A stretch of 64,000 nt of DNA from an uncultured Coriobacteriaceae bacterium (GTDB lineage Bacteria > Actinomycetota > Coriobacteriia > Coriobacteriales > Atopobiaceae), in assembly GCA_902801175.1 (NCBI GenBank), contig CADCHF010000003.1:1-64000 (forward strand). Direction: 5' to 3'. The position numbers and the translations under genes were made by a program. Under the pieces are notes generated by a model. It made no database searches and was not told the DNA's origin. It was given only the letters and a program-made list of their open reading frames with translations. Shown piece after piece: positions 24,878-34,087 of this stretch (positions within the stretch are counted from its first letter, which is position 1; the number at the start of each line of letters is the position of its first letter).

Positions 24878-25579
24878 ATGGCTTTTGTCGAGTTTCGCGA
24901 CGTTAGAAAGATCTATCACATGGGCGATGTCGAGGTTCGCGCCGTCGACGGCATGAACTTTGACATCGAGCAGGGCGAGCTCGTTGTGATCGTTGGCCCA
25001 TCCGGCGCGGGCAAGACCACCGTTCTCAACATGCTTGGAGGCATGGACGCACCAACCTCGGGCACCATCAGCCTCGACGGCCAGGCCATCAGCTCCTTTG
25101 GCGAACGTGAGCTCACCCAGTATCGCCGCCACAGCATTGGCTTTGTCTTTCAGTTTTACAACCTGGTGCAAAACCTCACGGCGCTCGAGAACGTCGAGCT
25201 TGCGAGTCAGATCTGCAGGGACCCGCTGCCTGCCGAGCGAATGCTTGAGCAGGTGGGCCTCTACGGGCGCAGGGACAACTTCCCCTCGCAGCTTTCGGGC
25301 GGCGAGCAACAGCGCGTGGCGATTGCCCGCGCGCTCGCAAAGAACCCAAAGCTGCTGCTCTGTGACGAGCCAACCGGTGCGCTTGACTACGTGACGGGCA
25401 AGCAGGTGCTCAAGCTCCTGCAGGACACGTGCCGTACCATGGGCAAGACGGTCGCCATCGTGACCCACAACTCGGCCTTCACCAAGATTGCCGACCGTGT
25501 GATCGAGGTGCGGGAAGGCCGTGCGAGCAGGGTGCTCACCAACCCCAACCCAAAAGACGCCATGACGGTGGAGTGGTAG
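24878..25579 (+). CDS. ABC transporter ATP-binding protein, LolD/MacB type
   Basis: 233 residues if ATG 24878 is used ([17 protein letters not shown]); an ATG at 24854 would add eight residues. Motifs: Walker [14 protein letters not shown]-loop FVFQFYNLV, signature [16 protein letters not shown], Walker [13 protein letters not shown], switch His IVTHNSAF. It ends six bases before the start of the partner permease, so the two make one transporter. The type 7 ABC superfamily is inferred from this pairing. Confidence 0.93.
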   Translation: MAFVEFRDVRKIYHMGDVEVRAVDGMNFDIEQGELVVIVGPSGAGKTTVLNMLGGMDAPTSGTISLDGQAISSFGERELTQYRRHSIGFVFQFYNLVQNLTALENVELASQICRDPLPAERMLEQVGLYGRRDNFPSQLSGGEQQRVAIARALAKNPKLLLCDEPTGALDYVTGKQVLKLLQDTCRTMGKTVAIVTHNSAFTKIADRVIEVREGRASRVLTNPNPKDAMTVEW

Positions 25580-25585
25580 GGTGCC

Positions 25586-28500
25586 ATGCGCAGCGCGTTT
25601 GGCAAGGACATAGCACGCAGCATTAAGGGGTCGCTCGGGCGCTTTGTTGCCATCATGGGCATTGTGGCGCTGGGCTGCGGCTTTTATGCGGGCCTTAGGA
25701 TGTGCGGGCCCGACATGCGTGCCGATGCCGATCGCCTCTACGACGGCACCAACCTGTGGGACGTGCGCCTCATCTCGACGCTTGGCTTTTCGGATGACGA
25801 CCTAAGGCGAGTGAGTGCCGTGGAGGGCGTGCGCCAGGTGATGCCCTCTCGCACCTTTGACGCGATGGCGCACCTTGGGAGCGAGCAGGTGGCCGTGCGC
25901 GTCTCATCGATAGAGCCCGAGCTTGCAGAAGAGAGCACGGCGGAGGGCGACTATGTGGTGAGTTCCCCAAATGACGCGTACCTCAACAGGCCCCGGCTGG
26001 TGAGCGGACGATGGCCAAGGGAGCGAGGCGAGTGCGTCGTCTCTGCCGACGCTCCCGAGGCCTTTTGCAAGACTGGTGACACCATAGAGCTGCTGTATGG
26101 CTCCACGGACATCGACGAGCTTATCGCCGTGCGAAAGCTGCAGGTAGTGGGCATGGTGAGCTCGTCTAACTATCCCTACACCGGTAGCTTTGGGTCAACC
26201 ACCCTGGGCTCGGGCATCATCGACGACTATCTCTTTGTGGCACCGGAGTCCTTTGACGAGGATGCCCCCTACACCGAGATATACCTCACGGTGGAGGGCA
26301 CCTCGGACGAGCTGAGCGAATCCGATGCCTACCAAGAGGTCGTTGGGGCCACCAAGGGTCGTCTCGAGGGCTTTGAGGCGGAGCTCTCCAGCGCCCGCCA
26401 GGCCGACCTCAAGGCTGCGGCCCAAGAGACACTCGACGAGAAGTGGGCCGAATACGACGACGAAAAGGCCAAGGCCGACGACGAGCTGGCCGATGCAAAG
26501 GCGGAGCTCGACGAGGCCGCAACAAAGATTGCCGATGGCGAGGCGGAGCTGGCCGATGGCGAGGCCGAGTATGCCAACGGCGTGGCGGAGTTTGAGGCTG
26601 AGCGTGCAAGCGTGCTGGCCAAGCTCGATGACGCACAAGGTGAGATAGACGAGAACCAGAGGACGCTCGACGCAAAGCGCAGCGAGTGGGAGCAGGGTCG
26701 TGGCAAACTGCTCTCCGAGCTTGGAGCCACGAGCATCTCGGACGCCAAGGACAAGCTCTCCGCCCAACAGGGGGAGCTCGACAAGACCAAAGAGGAGCTT
26801 ACTGGGCAGCGGGATGGACTCGCTGCGCAGAAGGAGGGCCTTGAGGCACAGCTCGCTCAGGTGCAGGAGCAGATCGGGCAGCTCGACCAGCTGCTTGGAG
26901 CCTTTGCTCAGCGCGCGGAGCTTGAGGCCACGGCCGAGGCCCTTAACGCTCAGATAAAGGCGCTCGAGGAGGCTGGGGACGAAGAGGCCGCTGCGGCGCT
27001 TGCCGAGCAGCTCGCGCAGGTGCAGGCGGGAATCGAACAGCTTGACGGCGTGATAGCCGCCTCTGGGATGGACGAGGCCACTGCCACCGCGGCACGTGAG
27101 CAGGCCGCAGCGGGAGTCGCCCAGCTTGAGGGCGGCATCGAACAGATCGATGCGGGCATTGCCCAGATTGACGATGGCCTGGCGCAGATCGAGGAGGGCC
27201 GCGCAAAGCTCGAAGAGGGGCGGACGGGCATCAAGCAGCTTGAGGATGGCAAGGCCCAGATCGACGACGGTCAGAGGCAGCTGGATTCCGCGCGCTCTCA
27301 GCTGGCAGGCGCCAGGGCAACGGCGGAGCGCGAGCTGGCCAATGGGCAGGCTCAGCTCGACGATGCGTCAGCAAAGCTCAATGATGCCCGAACTGAGCTG
27401 GCCGACGCCCGAGACAAGTACGCCGAGGGTCTCGCCGAGTACGAGAACGGTGTGGCGGAGGCCGATGAGAAGTTTGGCGACGCGCTTGCACAGCTCAAGG
27501 ACGCCCAGCGTGAGATAGACGAGATCGAGCGCCCGGACATCTATGCGCTCGACCGCACCCAGAGCGAGGGCGCAGCCACCTACCATGCCGACGCGGGGCG
27601 CATGGACAACATCGCCCGCGTCTTTCCCATGATCTTCTTCCTCGTGGCCGCGCTAGTCTCGCTCACCACGATGACGCGCATGGTCGAGGACGACCGCGTG
27701 CAGATTGGCACCTACAAGGCCCTGGGCTACGGCACCGCAGCCATTGCGGCAAAGTATCTCGTGTATGCGGGCATTGCGGGCGTTGTTGGCGCGACGTTTG
27801 GCATAGCCGTCCTCACGCAGGTCCTTCCCTATATCGTGATGTCGGCATACTCGATCATCTACACCGTGCCTATCCATGCGTTCCCGATCCCCGTTGATGC
27901 AGGAATCGCGCTTTCGGCAGGGGGCCTTGGCGTGGGTGTGACCATGCTCGCAACGTGGGGAGCCGTGGTCCAGAGCCTGCGCGAAGTGCCGGCAACGCTC
28001 ATGCTGCCGCGCGCCCCGGCGGCCGGCAAGCGCATCCTGCTCGAGCGCATCACCCCAATTTGGAGCCGCCTCTCCTTTATCTGGAAGGTTACGTGCCGCA
28101 ATATCTTCCGCTACAAGCGGCGCTTCCTCATGACGGTGATTGGCATTGCCGGCTGCACGGCGCTCCTGCTGGTGGGCTTTGGCCTGCACGATTCCATTTG
28201 GGACATCATTGACCGGCAGTATGGTCCCATCATTCACTTTGACACCACTGTTGGCCTGGACGGAGACGCCATTGAGCTCGATGTGCGCCGAGCCTGCGAC
28301 TACCTCGAGGGAACGGGCGAGGTCAGCGACATAGTTCGCGTGCAGAACGAGAACTTGCAGGCAGGTACTGCCACCTCTAACGAGACCACGCGGGTCAACG
28401 TCGTGGTGCCGCGCTCTGCTGCAGAGATGTCCACGGCCATCACCTTCAAGAACCGCCTTTCGGGCGAGGAGCTGGCCTTTGACGACGACGCCGTGCTCAT

Positions 28501-29236
28501 CACCGAGAAGCTTTCCATGAAGTACGGCGTGGGCGTGGGCGACAAGATCTTGATCTTTGACCAGGACGACGTGGGCAACGCCGTGGGCGACGGCCATGCG
28601 CTGACGGTGACGGGCGTCGCCGAGAACTACGTGGGAAACCTCGTGTACGTGGGCCGCAACGCCTGGGCCTCAGTGGACAGCTCGGTGCCGGTGTTCTCCA
28701 CCATCTACGCCTCCACCACGGCCGACGATGCCATCCGCACCTCCATTGCCGGTGACCTGCACGACCTTGAGGGCGTCTCGACGGTCATCTTCTCGGACGA
28801 GACGATCAACACCTATCGCAACATGCTCTCGGTCGTTGACATGATCGTGGTGGTGCTCATTGTGAGCGCGGCTGCCCTGGCCTACATCGTGCTCTACAAC
28901 CTCACCAACATCAACATTGGCGAGCGCATCCGCGAGATTGCGAGCCTCAAGGTGCTCGGCTTCACCCGCGGTGAGGTCTACGTGTACATCTTTAGGGAGA
29001 TTGCCCTCTTGGCCGTTATGGGTGACGCGCTGGGCATGGTGCTGGGAATCTTCCTCGAGCGCTTTGTGGTGACTACGGCCGAGGTCGACTATGTCATGTT
29101 TGGACGCAGCATTCACCCGGCGAGCTTTGTCTATGCCTTTGTGCTTACGCTGCTGTTCACGGGCATGGTCCTGTTGTCGATGCGTCACAAGCTCGACAAG
29201 GTCGACATGGTGGAGAGCCTCAAGAGCGTGGACTAG
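25586..29236 (+). CDS. Giant FtsX-type ABC permease with coiled-coil extracytoplasmic domain
   Basis: 1216 residues. After an N-terminal span (IMGIVALGCGFYAGLRM) and an extracytoplasmic MacB-like region, residues ~265-650 are a very long Ala/Glu/Gln/Asp-rich helical region with strict heptads (IDAGIAQIDDGLAQIEEG, then LEDGKAQIDDG). FtsX spans follow from ~675 (MIFFLVAALVSLTTMTRMVEDD-type), then a second periplasm-facing domain and a second FtsX span set ending near 1210. This two-FtsX arrangement is typical of stand-alone permeases paired with one ATPase. The heptads with Gly at fixed spacing resemble YhgE/Pip-like surface coils. The likely role is cell-envelope transport or signalling; substrate unknown. 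Confidence 0.88.
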   Translation: MRSAFGKDIARSIKGSLGRFVAIMGIVALGCGFYAGLRMCGPDMRADADRLYDGTNLWDVRLISTLGFSDDDLRRVSAVEGVRQVMPSRTFDAMAHLGSEQVAVRVSSIEPELAEESTAEGDYVVSSPNDAYLNRPRLVSGRWPRERGECVVSADAPEAFCKTGDTIELLYGSTDIDELIAVRKLQVVGMVSSSNYPYTGSFGSTTLGSGIIDDYLFVAPESFDEDAPYTEIYLTVEGTSDELSESDAYQEVVGATKGRLEGFEAELSSARQADLKAAAQETLDEKWAEYDDEKAKADDELADAKAELDEAATKIADGEAELADGEAEYANGVAEFEAERASVLAKLDDAQGEIDENQRTLDAKRSEWEQGRGKLLSELGATSISDAKDKLSAQQGELDKTKEELTGQRDGLAAQKEGLEAQLAQVQEQIGQLDQLLGAFAQRAELEATAEALNAQIKALEEAGDEEAAAALAEQLAQVQAGIEQLDGVIAASGMDEATATAAREQAAAGVAQLEGGIEQIDAGIAQIDDGLAQIEEGRAKLEEGRTGIKQLEDGKAQIDDGQRQLDSARSQLAGARATAERELANGQAQLDDASAKLNDARTELADARDKYAEGLAEYENGVAEADEKFGDALAQLKDAQREIDEIERPDIYALDRTQSEGAATYHADAGRMDNIARVFPMIFFLVAALVSLTTMTRMVEDDRVQIGTYKALGYGTAAIAAKYLVYAGIAGVVGATFGIAVLTQVLPYIVMSAYSIIYTVPIHAFPIPVDAGIALSAGGLGVGVTMLATWGAVVQSLREVPATLMLPRAPAAGKRILLERITPIWSRLSFIWKVTCRNIFRYKRRFLMTVIGIAGCTALLLVGFGLHDSIWDIIDRQYGPIIHFDTTVGLDGDAIELDVRRACDYLEGTGEVSDIVRVQNENLQAGTATSNETTRVNVVVPRSAAEMSTAITFKNRLSGEELAFDDDAVLITEKLSMKYGVGVGDKILIFDQDDVGNAVGDGHALTVTGVAENYVGNLVYVGRNAWASVDSSVPVFSTIYASTTADDAIRTSIAGDLHDLEGVSTVIFSDETINTYRNMLSVVDMIVVVLIVSAAALAYIVLYNLTNINIGERIREIASLKVLGFTRGEVYVYIFREIALLAVMGDALGMVLGIFLERFVVTTAEVDYVMFGRSIHPASFVYAFVLTLLFTGMVLLSMRHKLDKVDMVESLKSVD

Positions 29237-29346
29237 ACTCCGTGCGCTTGCGTGTGGGCGTGTGACAAAGCTCGGTTTAAGCCGCCGCGAAACGTGGGTA
29301 TAAAACCGCCTATGACTTTTACGACACCAGTGAGAGGCGGTGAAAC

Positions 29347-30012
29347 ATGTTGGCTCCTTGGTACGTGTTTTGCGGGTCCGTCTTTGCGGGAGCTCTGGCG
29401 GGTTTGGCAAGCTGGAGCTGGGCATGCGCAATCCTGAGACGACCTCTTGGCGGAAAGCTGCCGCTAGCTGCGTGCGGCGCGTTCTTGTGGGCGGTCATCG
29501 TCTGCCGGTTTGGGCTGAGCCTCCAGGCGGCCGAGCTCTGCCTGCTCAGCGTTGCGCTCCTTACGCTGTCACTCACCGATGCATCTGAGCTGCTCATTCC
29601 CAACGAGTGCCTCGTTGTGGCAATTGCGATTCGTCTGGCCTATATCGTGCTCGCACCGCTGTTTGGGGCTGGAAGCATGACGACGCTGGCGACCTTTTCG
29701 CTTGTTGGCGCCATCGCGGGCCTCGTTCCAATGCTTGCCCTCACGCTTGTAATGGACCGTGTGCTGGGTCGTGAGAGCATGGGTGGGGGAGACATCAAGC
29801 TATTTGCGGTTGGCGGGATGTTTGTGGGCTGGAAGCTGCTGGTCCCGTTGCTCTTTGTGGCCTGTCTTGGTGGCCTTGCGACCTCCGCTATGCAGGCCTC
29901 GACCGACCAGGAGGGATTGCAGCCCTTTCCCTTTGGGCCTGCAATTGCGGCATCGCTGGTGCTCATGTGCCTTGTGGGGCCATGGGTCCAACGTGCGCTT
30001 CTCCTGGTGTAG
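29347..30012 (+). CDS. Prepilin peptidase-like A24 protein with both catalytic Asp
   Basis: 221 residues, almost entirely hydrophobic helices. Both aspartates of the A24 (TadV/PilD) aspartyl protease are present: Asp78 in SLTDASELLIPNE and Asp149 in MGGGDIKLF. The N-terminal zinc-binding methylase-type domain of PilD is missing. Such enzymes cleave type IV pilin-like leader peptides at the membrane. The gene lies 190 bases before a second A24-like gene; no pilin genes are in the window. Confidence 0.85.
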   Translation: MLAPWYVFCGSVFAGALAGLASWSWACAILRRPLGGKLPLAACGAFLWAVIVCRFGLSLQAAELCLLSVALLTLSLTDASELLIPNECLVVAIAIRLAYIVLAPLFGAGSMTTLATFSLVGAIAGLVPMLALTLVMDRVLGRESMGGGDIKLFAVGGMFVGWKLLVPLLFVACLGGLATSAMQASTDQEGLQPFPFGPAIAASLVLMCLVGPWVQRALLLV

Positions 30013-30203
30013 TCGCCGCGTCATGTTGCATCCAAGCTCTGCTCTCGCGAGTGTTAAACCGAGAGCCCTGCGGTGCTTGATTTGCGGCCGGGGTGGCCCG
30101 TGGCCGCCCGCTTCGTGGCGAAAAGCCGCAATGAGCACGGACAGGTACCACCCGAGCCCTGTGATGCGCTATGGTTAGATAGTTATTTGGGGACAGGGAG
30201 ATC

Positions 30204-31115
30204 ATGCTAGCCATCAACAGGATCATGTTTTTGGAGTCGTCGCCGTTTACGTTGGCGCTGACCTTTGGAGCAATCCTCCTGGGTCTGTTTGCTGGCAGCG
30301 CGGCGTATGCCATTGCGTGGCGCATGACGCACGACCGCCCCACGCTTGGAGCGAGCCATTGTCCGGAGTGCGGCCATCCCCTCACCTTTAGGCAGACCGT
30401 TCCACTCATTAGCTGGATCACGCAGCACGGCGAGTGCGCATACTGCGGCAAGCCCATCAGCCTTGCCTATCCCACCTGCGAGCTCATGGGTGCCGGAATC
30501 TTTGGCAGCATCGTCTTTAGGTACGGCATCAGTGCGCAGACCGTTGAGATTCTTGCCTTGTCCTGCGTGCTCATGGTCATAGCCATAACATCGCTCATGG
30601 ATTACAGCATCCGCAACTCCTGCATCCTTTGGGCCGTTGCCATTCGCGTGGCCTACCTTGCCTATCTGGCCTTCAACGGCGAGGAGTTTCTGGGTCTTGC
30701 GATGGCCTCCATTGCTGGTGTCATTGCTCTGGGGGTGCCGCTTGCGCTGGCTGTCTTTTTGAGCAACGCCATGCTCGCTCGCGACATCAACGGCTTTGGC
30801 ACGGTAAAGCTCGTGGCTGTGGTCGGTCTCTATCTTGGCTGGCAGCAGGGAATGATCGCCATTGCTGGGGCGGTGGCACTTGGGGTTTTGGTGTGGCTGG
30901 TGAGCCCCACCAAACTGGTGCCAGTTGAGGTCGAGGGCGGAGCGGACGATGGTCCCACGCAAATGGTCTCTCCGCGCGATCTCAAACCCACGTTTGAGGA
31001 GGACGTCGCAGAGCCCATGAGGCTCATTCCCTTTGCGCCTTCCATTGTTATTGCCTGCTGGATCGTGCTTTTGCTTGGCGTTTCCCTGGCCGCCTGGAAC
31101 GCTCCCATAATCTAG
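30204..31115 (+). CDS. A24-like protein with CxxC domain but missing second catalytic Asp
   Basis: 303 residues with GGGAGA before ATG. The N-terminal cytosolic loop has the PilD zinc motif: Cys53-x2-Cys56 and Cys78-x2-Cys81. In the membrane part, Asp133 (SLMDYSIRNS) fits the first catalytic position. The second motif, normally GxGDxK, reads GFGTVKLVAVVGLYLGW, with Thr200 where Asp is expected. As a protease it should be inactive; it may need the neighbouring 29347 protein, or serve another role. A ~50-residue acidic insertion (residues 235-280) precedes the last span. Confidence 0.8.
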   Translation: MLAINRIMFLESSPFTLALTFGAILLGLFAGSAAYAIAWRMTHDRPTLGASHCPECGHPLTFRQTVPLISWITQHGECAYCGKPISLAYPTCELMGAGIFGSIVFRYGISAQTVEILALSCVLMVIAITSLMDYSIRNSCILWAVAIRVAYLAYLAFNGEEFLGLAMASIAGVIALGVPLALAVFLSNAMLARDINGFGTVKLVAVVGLYLGWQQGMIAIAGAVALGVLVWLVSPTKLVPVEVEGGADDGPTQMVSPRDLKPTFEEDVAEPMRLIPFAPSIVIACWIVLLLGVSLAAWNAPII

Positions 31116-31468
31116 GGGCACTCGTCCGTTCAACTATTTTGGCCTGTGGATTCACCCTGCTGTCGCACATGATCAGAACGCGCAAAGCCACCTTTGTGTG
31201 CGATGGGGCTACGTGCGAATTGCCGAGAGCCCGGGTGCACTTCTGGCAGCTACGCTCGGGTCTTGATGAGCTGCAGGCACCTGCCATCGAACCGTCAAAG
31301 GACGAATCGTCCCTAATTGATGAGTGCCAGTCAAAGGCGGATGCGCCGTTCCTGAGCGTGTAGATGTGTCGCAGTTGATTTGCTCTGGCGCCATGAGTGG
31401 TACCATTTCCTCTATCCGCGTGTAAGCGCGGACGTCTCATATTGCAGCTCAAACGGACAGGGGAGACC
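31116..31468. other. Intergenic gap, 353 bases
   Basis: No gene with a ribosome-binding site is supported. A 64-codon frame (31169-31363) exists but has no upstream site and no recognisable family. No hairpin or promoter stood out. Confidence 0.4.
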
Positions 31469-32665
31469 ATGGAACCCACACCCATATCGCGCCGAGCGGC
31501 GCTAAAGCTCCTGTTGGGGGCGGGAACGCTGGCTCTGGTGCAGAGTCCGGTCGCTTATGGCATCACGCAGGAGGACGTCGACAAGACCGAGGCAGAGCTT
31601 GGTGAGGCCCAGCGCAAGTACGACGAGGTCGCAGCTCAGCTCGAGGAGATAGCCGAGGAGTACGAGGCCCTCTCGCAAGAGCTCGCTGACACCTTGACCA
31701 AGATCGACGGCGTCAACTCAGAGATCTCGGACACCGAGGAGCAGATTGCCCTCAAGGAGGAGGAGCTTGAGACCAAGCGCGACCGCTTGGCCAAGCGCAT
31801 TCGCAGCGCCTACAAGTCGGGTGGAGACGAGGCGCTCTCGGCCATCCTCTCGGCCACGACCTTTGAGGAGCTCGACTCCAACATCTATTATCTCGACAAG
31901 ATCTCGGCGAGCGATCGCCAGCTCATCGAGGACGTAAAGCGCCTCAAGGATGAGCTCGAGCAGCACCGTGCCGAGCTCATTGAGAAGCGCGGGGAACTTG
32001 AGGGCCTGCGCTCCACCCAGGAGGAGCAGCTCTCGCAGATGCAGGCAAAGCAGGAGGAGGTCCAAGAGATCCTCAACGGGCTCGACGAGGACGTCCAGGA
32101 GCTCATTGCCAAGCGCGACGAGGAGCTGCTACAGCTTGCAAAGGAGCGCGAGGAGCAGCGAAAGCGCGAGGAGGAGGCGCAAAAGGCCGCCGAGGAGGCC
32201 GCGCGAAAGGCCGCCGAGGAGGGCTCGTCGAGCGGCTCGCAGGCGGGGAACGTCACTGGCACATTTGCCGATGGCACCCAGACCGGCTCGCAGGCGCGCA
32301 TTGTTGCCTCGTGCAAGTCGACCGGAAGCCCTGGCTCTGGTCTTTGCGCCATGTGGGTCTCGATGGTCTTCAACAATGCCGGGTATCCATACGCGGGCGG
32401 CAACGCCAACGACATGTACAACGAATGGACGACCTCGTCCAACCGCGCCGACCTCAAGACGGGCATGATCGTTGCGGTGTCCACCCATAGCCACACCTCT
32501 GCCGGCCGCATCTATGGGCACATTGGCATCTACATTGGTGGCGGCATGATGATGGACAACATTGGCTACATCCGCACCATCAGCGTCAACGAATGGATCA
32601 GGTTCTATAGCACCACGGTCACTCCGCGCTGGGGCTGGCTGATGGGCATAGAGCTGGCTGAATAG
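31469..32665 (+). CDS. Secreted PcsB-like coiled-coil protein with CHAP/NlpC-like C-terminus
   Basis: 398 residues from ATG 31469, after AGGGGAG. Residues 7-28 form an export signal with a perfect twin-arginine-type SRRAALK and a hydrophobic core. Residues ~33-265 are coiled coil (EAELGEAQRKYDEVAAQL onward). The C-terminal ~110 residues form a cysteine-peptidase-like domain: Cys293 in SGLCAMWVS, His351 in YGHIGIYIGGG. The architecture equals PcsB/CwlO-type peptidoglycan hydrolases, whose coiled coil is often controlled by an FtsEX-like ABC system. A cell-separation role is plausible but inferred. Confidence 0.82.
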   Translation: MEPTPISRRAALKLLLGAGTLALVQSPVAYGITQEDVDKTEAELGEAQRKYDEVAAQLEEIAEEYEALSQELADTLTKIDGVNSEISDTEEQIALKEEELETKRDRLAKRIRSAYKSGGDEALSAILSATTFEELDSNIYYLDKISASDRQLIEDVKRLKDELEQHRAELIEKRGELEGLRSTQEEQLSQMQAKQEEVQEILNGLDEDVQELIAKRDEELLQLAKEREEQRKREEEAQKAAEEAARKAAEEGSSSGSQAGNVTGTFADGTQTGSQARIVASCKSTGSPGSGLCAMWVSMVFNNAGYPYAGGNANDMYNEWTTSSNRADLKTGMIVAVSTHSHTSAGRIYGHIGIYIGGGMMMDNIGYIRTISVNEWIRFYSTTVTPRWGWLMGIELAE

Positions 32666-32745
32666 CTTGTGTGCGCCCGGGCTTCGACGTGGAGCCCGGG
32701 CGCGTGACTATTAGGGCTGACATCGCAAGGGAAACGGACCCCGCC

Positions 32746-34071
32746 ATGGCAACCATCTTTTGCATGAACTGCGGCACCACAATGCCCGAGGAGACCCATT
32801 TTTGCCCAAAGTGCGGCTCGCCAACACTCAAGGAGCTCAACCTCGATGACGAGCGGTCTCGCAGCCGTGTGGGTCGCAAGGCCTTGACCGCAGAAGATGC
32901 TCGCGCTGCCTCGTCGCAGCCCTTGATGTGCCCTGCCTGTGGAGCATATAACGCCGCCTCGAGCCGCTACTGCAATGCGTGCGGAACCTTGCTCGACCCG
33001 AGCGCAGACGAGTCTGCCAGTCGCGACGAGGGCATGCAGCCCGTTGTCTCTGACCAAGACCGCCACGCGCGCATCCTTGGGATTCGGCAGCGCACCCTGG
33101 CCTATGGCCTTGCGGCCTTTGCCGCCGTGGTGGTGCTGGCGGCAGGCGGTGCCTTTGCGCTGGGAATGCTTGGCAAAAAGGCGGATCCTGCACCCGTGGC
33201 AGAGCAGACCGTGGAGCCCGCACAAAACGAGGAGACTCCCATTGAGGCAACGGGCGAGGTTGGCGCGATGGGCACAGCCGGCACCGTTGTCCATGCAAAG
33301 CTCTCGGACTACTCTTGGTCGGAGCTTTCCATAGTTGCCCGCCATATGAGTGCCGCGGCCTCGCGCGAGCAGGCGCTGGAGTGTGCCAAGGAGTATCACC
33401 TGGTGGATGAGGCGGGCAACATCTATCAGGACACCCTTGACGTGAGCATCGACGGGGTGGGCACCGTTCCCATGCGCATTGTTGGCATCTATCACGACGA
33501 TCTTGCCTCGGGGGAGGGCAAAGCCGGCCTCACCTTCCTTGCGGCAGACCTTGCGCTCACCCGCGCCATGAAGGACGTCGACGACAACGTGGGCGGCTGG
33601 GAGCACGCACCGTTGCGCCTGTGGCTGCAAAACGAGCTCCCGCACTCGTTTGACCCAACCTTGTACTCGCTCATCGTCCCAGTTGACAAGCACACCAACA
33701 ACGCCGGACAAACCCAGAGCACATCTTCGGTGACCTCGACCTTTGACACCCTGTGGATTCCCTCTGTCGTTGAGCTCTGTGGACCGGTTTCGTGGGACTG
33801 GTCCTCGGATTCTGCCAACAGCAGCGCCTATAACGCCGTGCTCAATGCCGAGGGAACTCAGTACGAACTGTTCTCGCAGTTGGGTGTCGCTTCGGCCGAG
33901 GGCAACGCCTCGCTCGCATTGGGCGGCAGCTATGGCGCAATGTCGTGGTGGACACGCTCGAGCTCGGCGAGCAAGGGCGCCCACTACCGCATCGTTGATG
34001 AGACAGGGGACCCGTCGCGCTTTGCCGCCGCACCCGAGATCATGGGTGTCTGCCTGGGCTTTTGCCTGTAG
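32746..34071 (+). CDS. Membrane protein with two zinc ribbons and DUF6273-like domain
   Basis: 441 residues from ATG 32746. Two zinc ribbons are at the N-terminus: CMNCGTTMPEETHFCPKCG and, ~60 residues on, CPACGAYNAASSRYCNACG. One membrane span follows (~120-145, LAYGLAAFAAVVVLAAGGAF), then an extracytoplasmic domain rich in Ser/Thr/Trp with WLQNELPHSF, TDK-like VDKHTNNAG, LWIPSVVEL and MSWWTRS, which matches the DUF6273 pattern seen in Gram-positive surface proteins. Function unknown. It is followed after 16 bases by queH but functionally seems unrelated. Confidence 0.75.
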   Translation: MATIFCMNCGTTMPEETHFCPKCGSPTLKELNLDDERSRSRVGRKALTAEDARAASSQPLMCPACGAYNAASSRYCNACGTLLDPSADESASRDEGMQPVVSDQDRHARILGIRQRTLAYGLAAFAAVVVLAAGGAFALGMLGKKADPAPVAEQTVEPAQNEETPIEATGEVGAMGTAGTVVHAKLSDYSWSELSIVARHMSAAASREQALECAKEYHLVDEAGNIYQDTLDVSIDGVGTVPMRIVGIYHDDLASGEGKAGLTFLAADLALTRAMKDVDDNVGGWEHAPLRLWLQNELPHSFDPTLYSLIVPVDKHTNNAGQTQSTSSVTSTFDTLWIPSVVELCGPVSWDWSSDSANSSAYNAVLNAEGTQYELFSQLGVASAEGNASLALGGSYGAMSWWTRSSSASKGAHYRIVDETGDPSRFAAAPEIMGVCLGFCL

Positions 34072-34087
34072 GTGGCAGGTGAGGCGC

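Noticed and set aside
31169-31363. 64-codon frame (MIRTRKATFVCDGATC...) upstream of the PcsB-like gene
   Set aside because: No Shine-Dalgarno sequence and no family similarity that I recognise; could be real but is not supportable.
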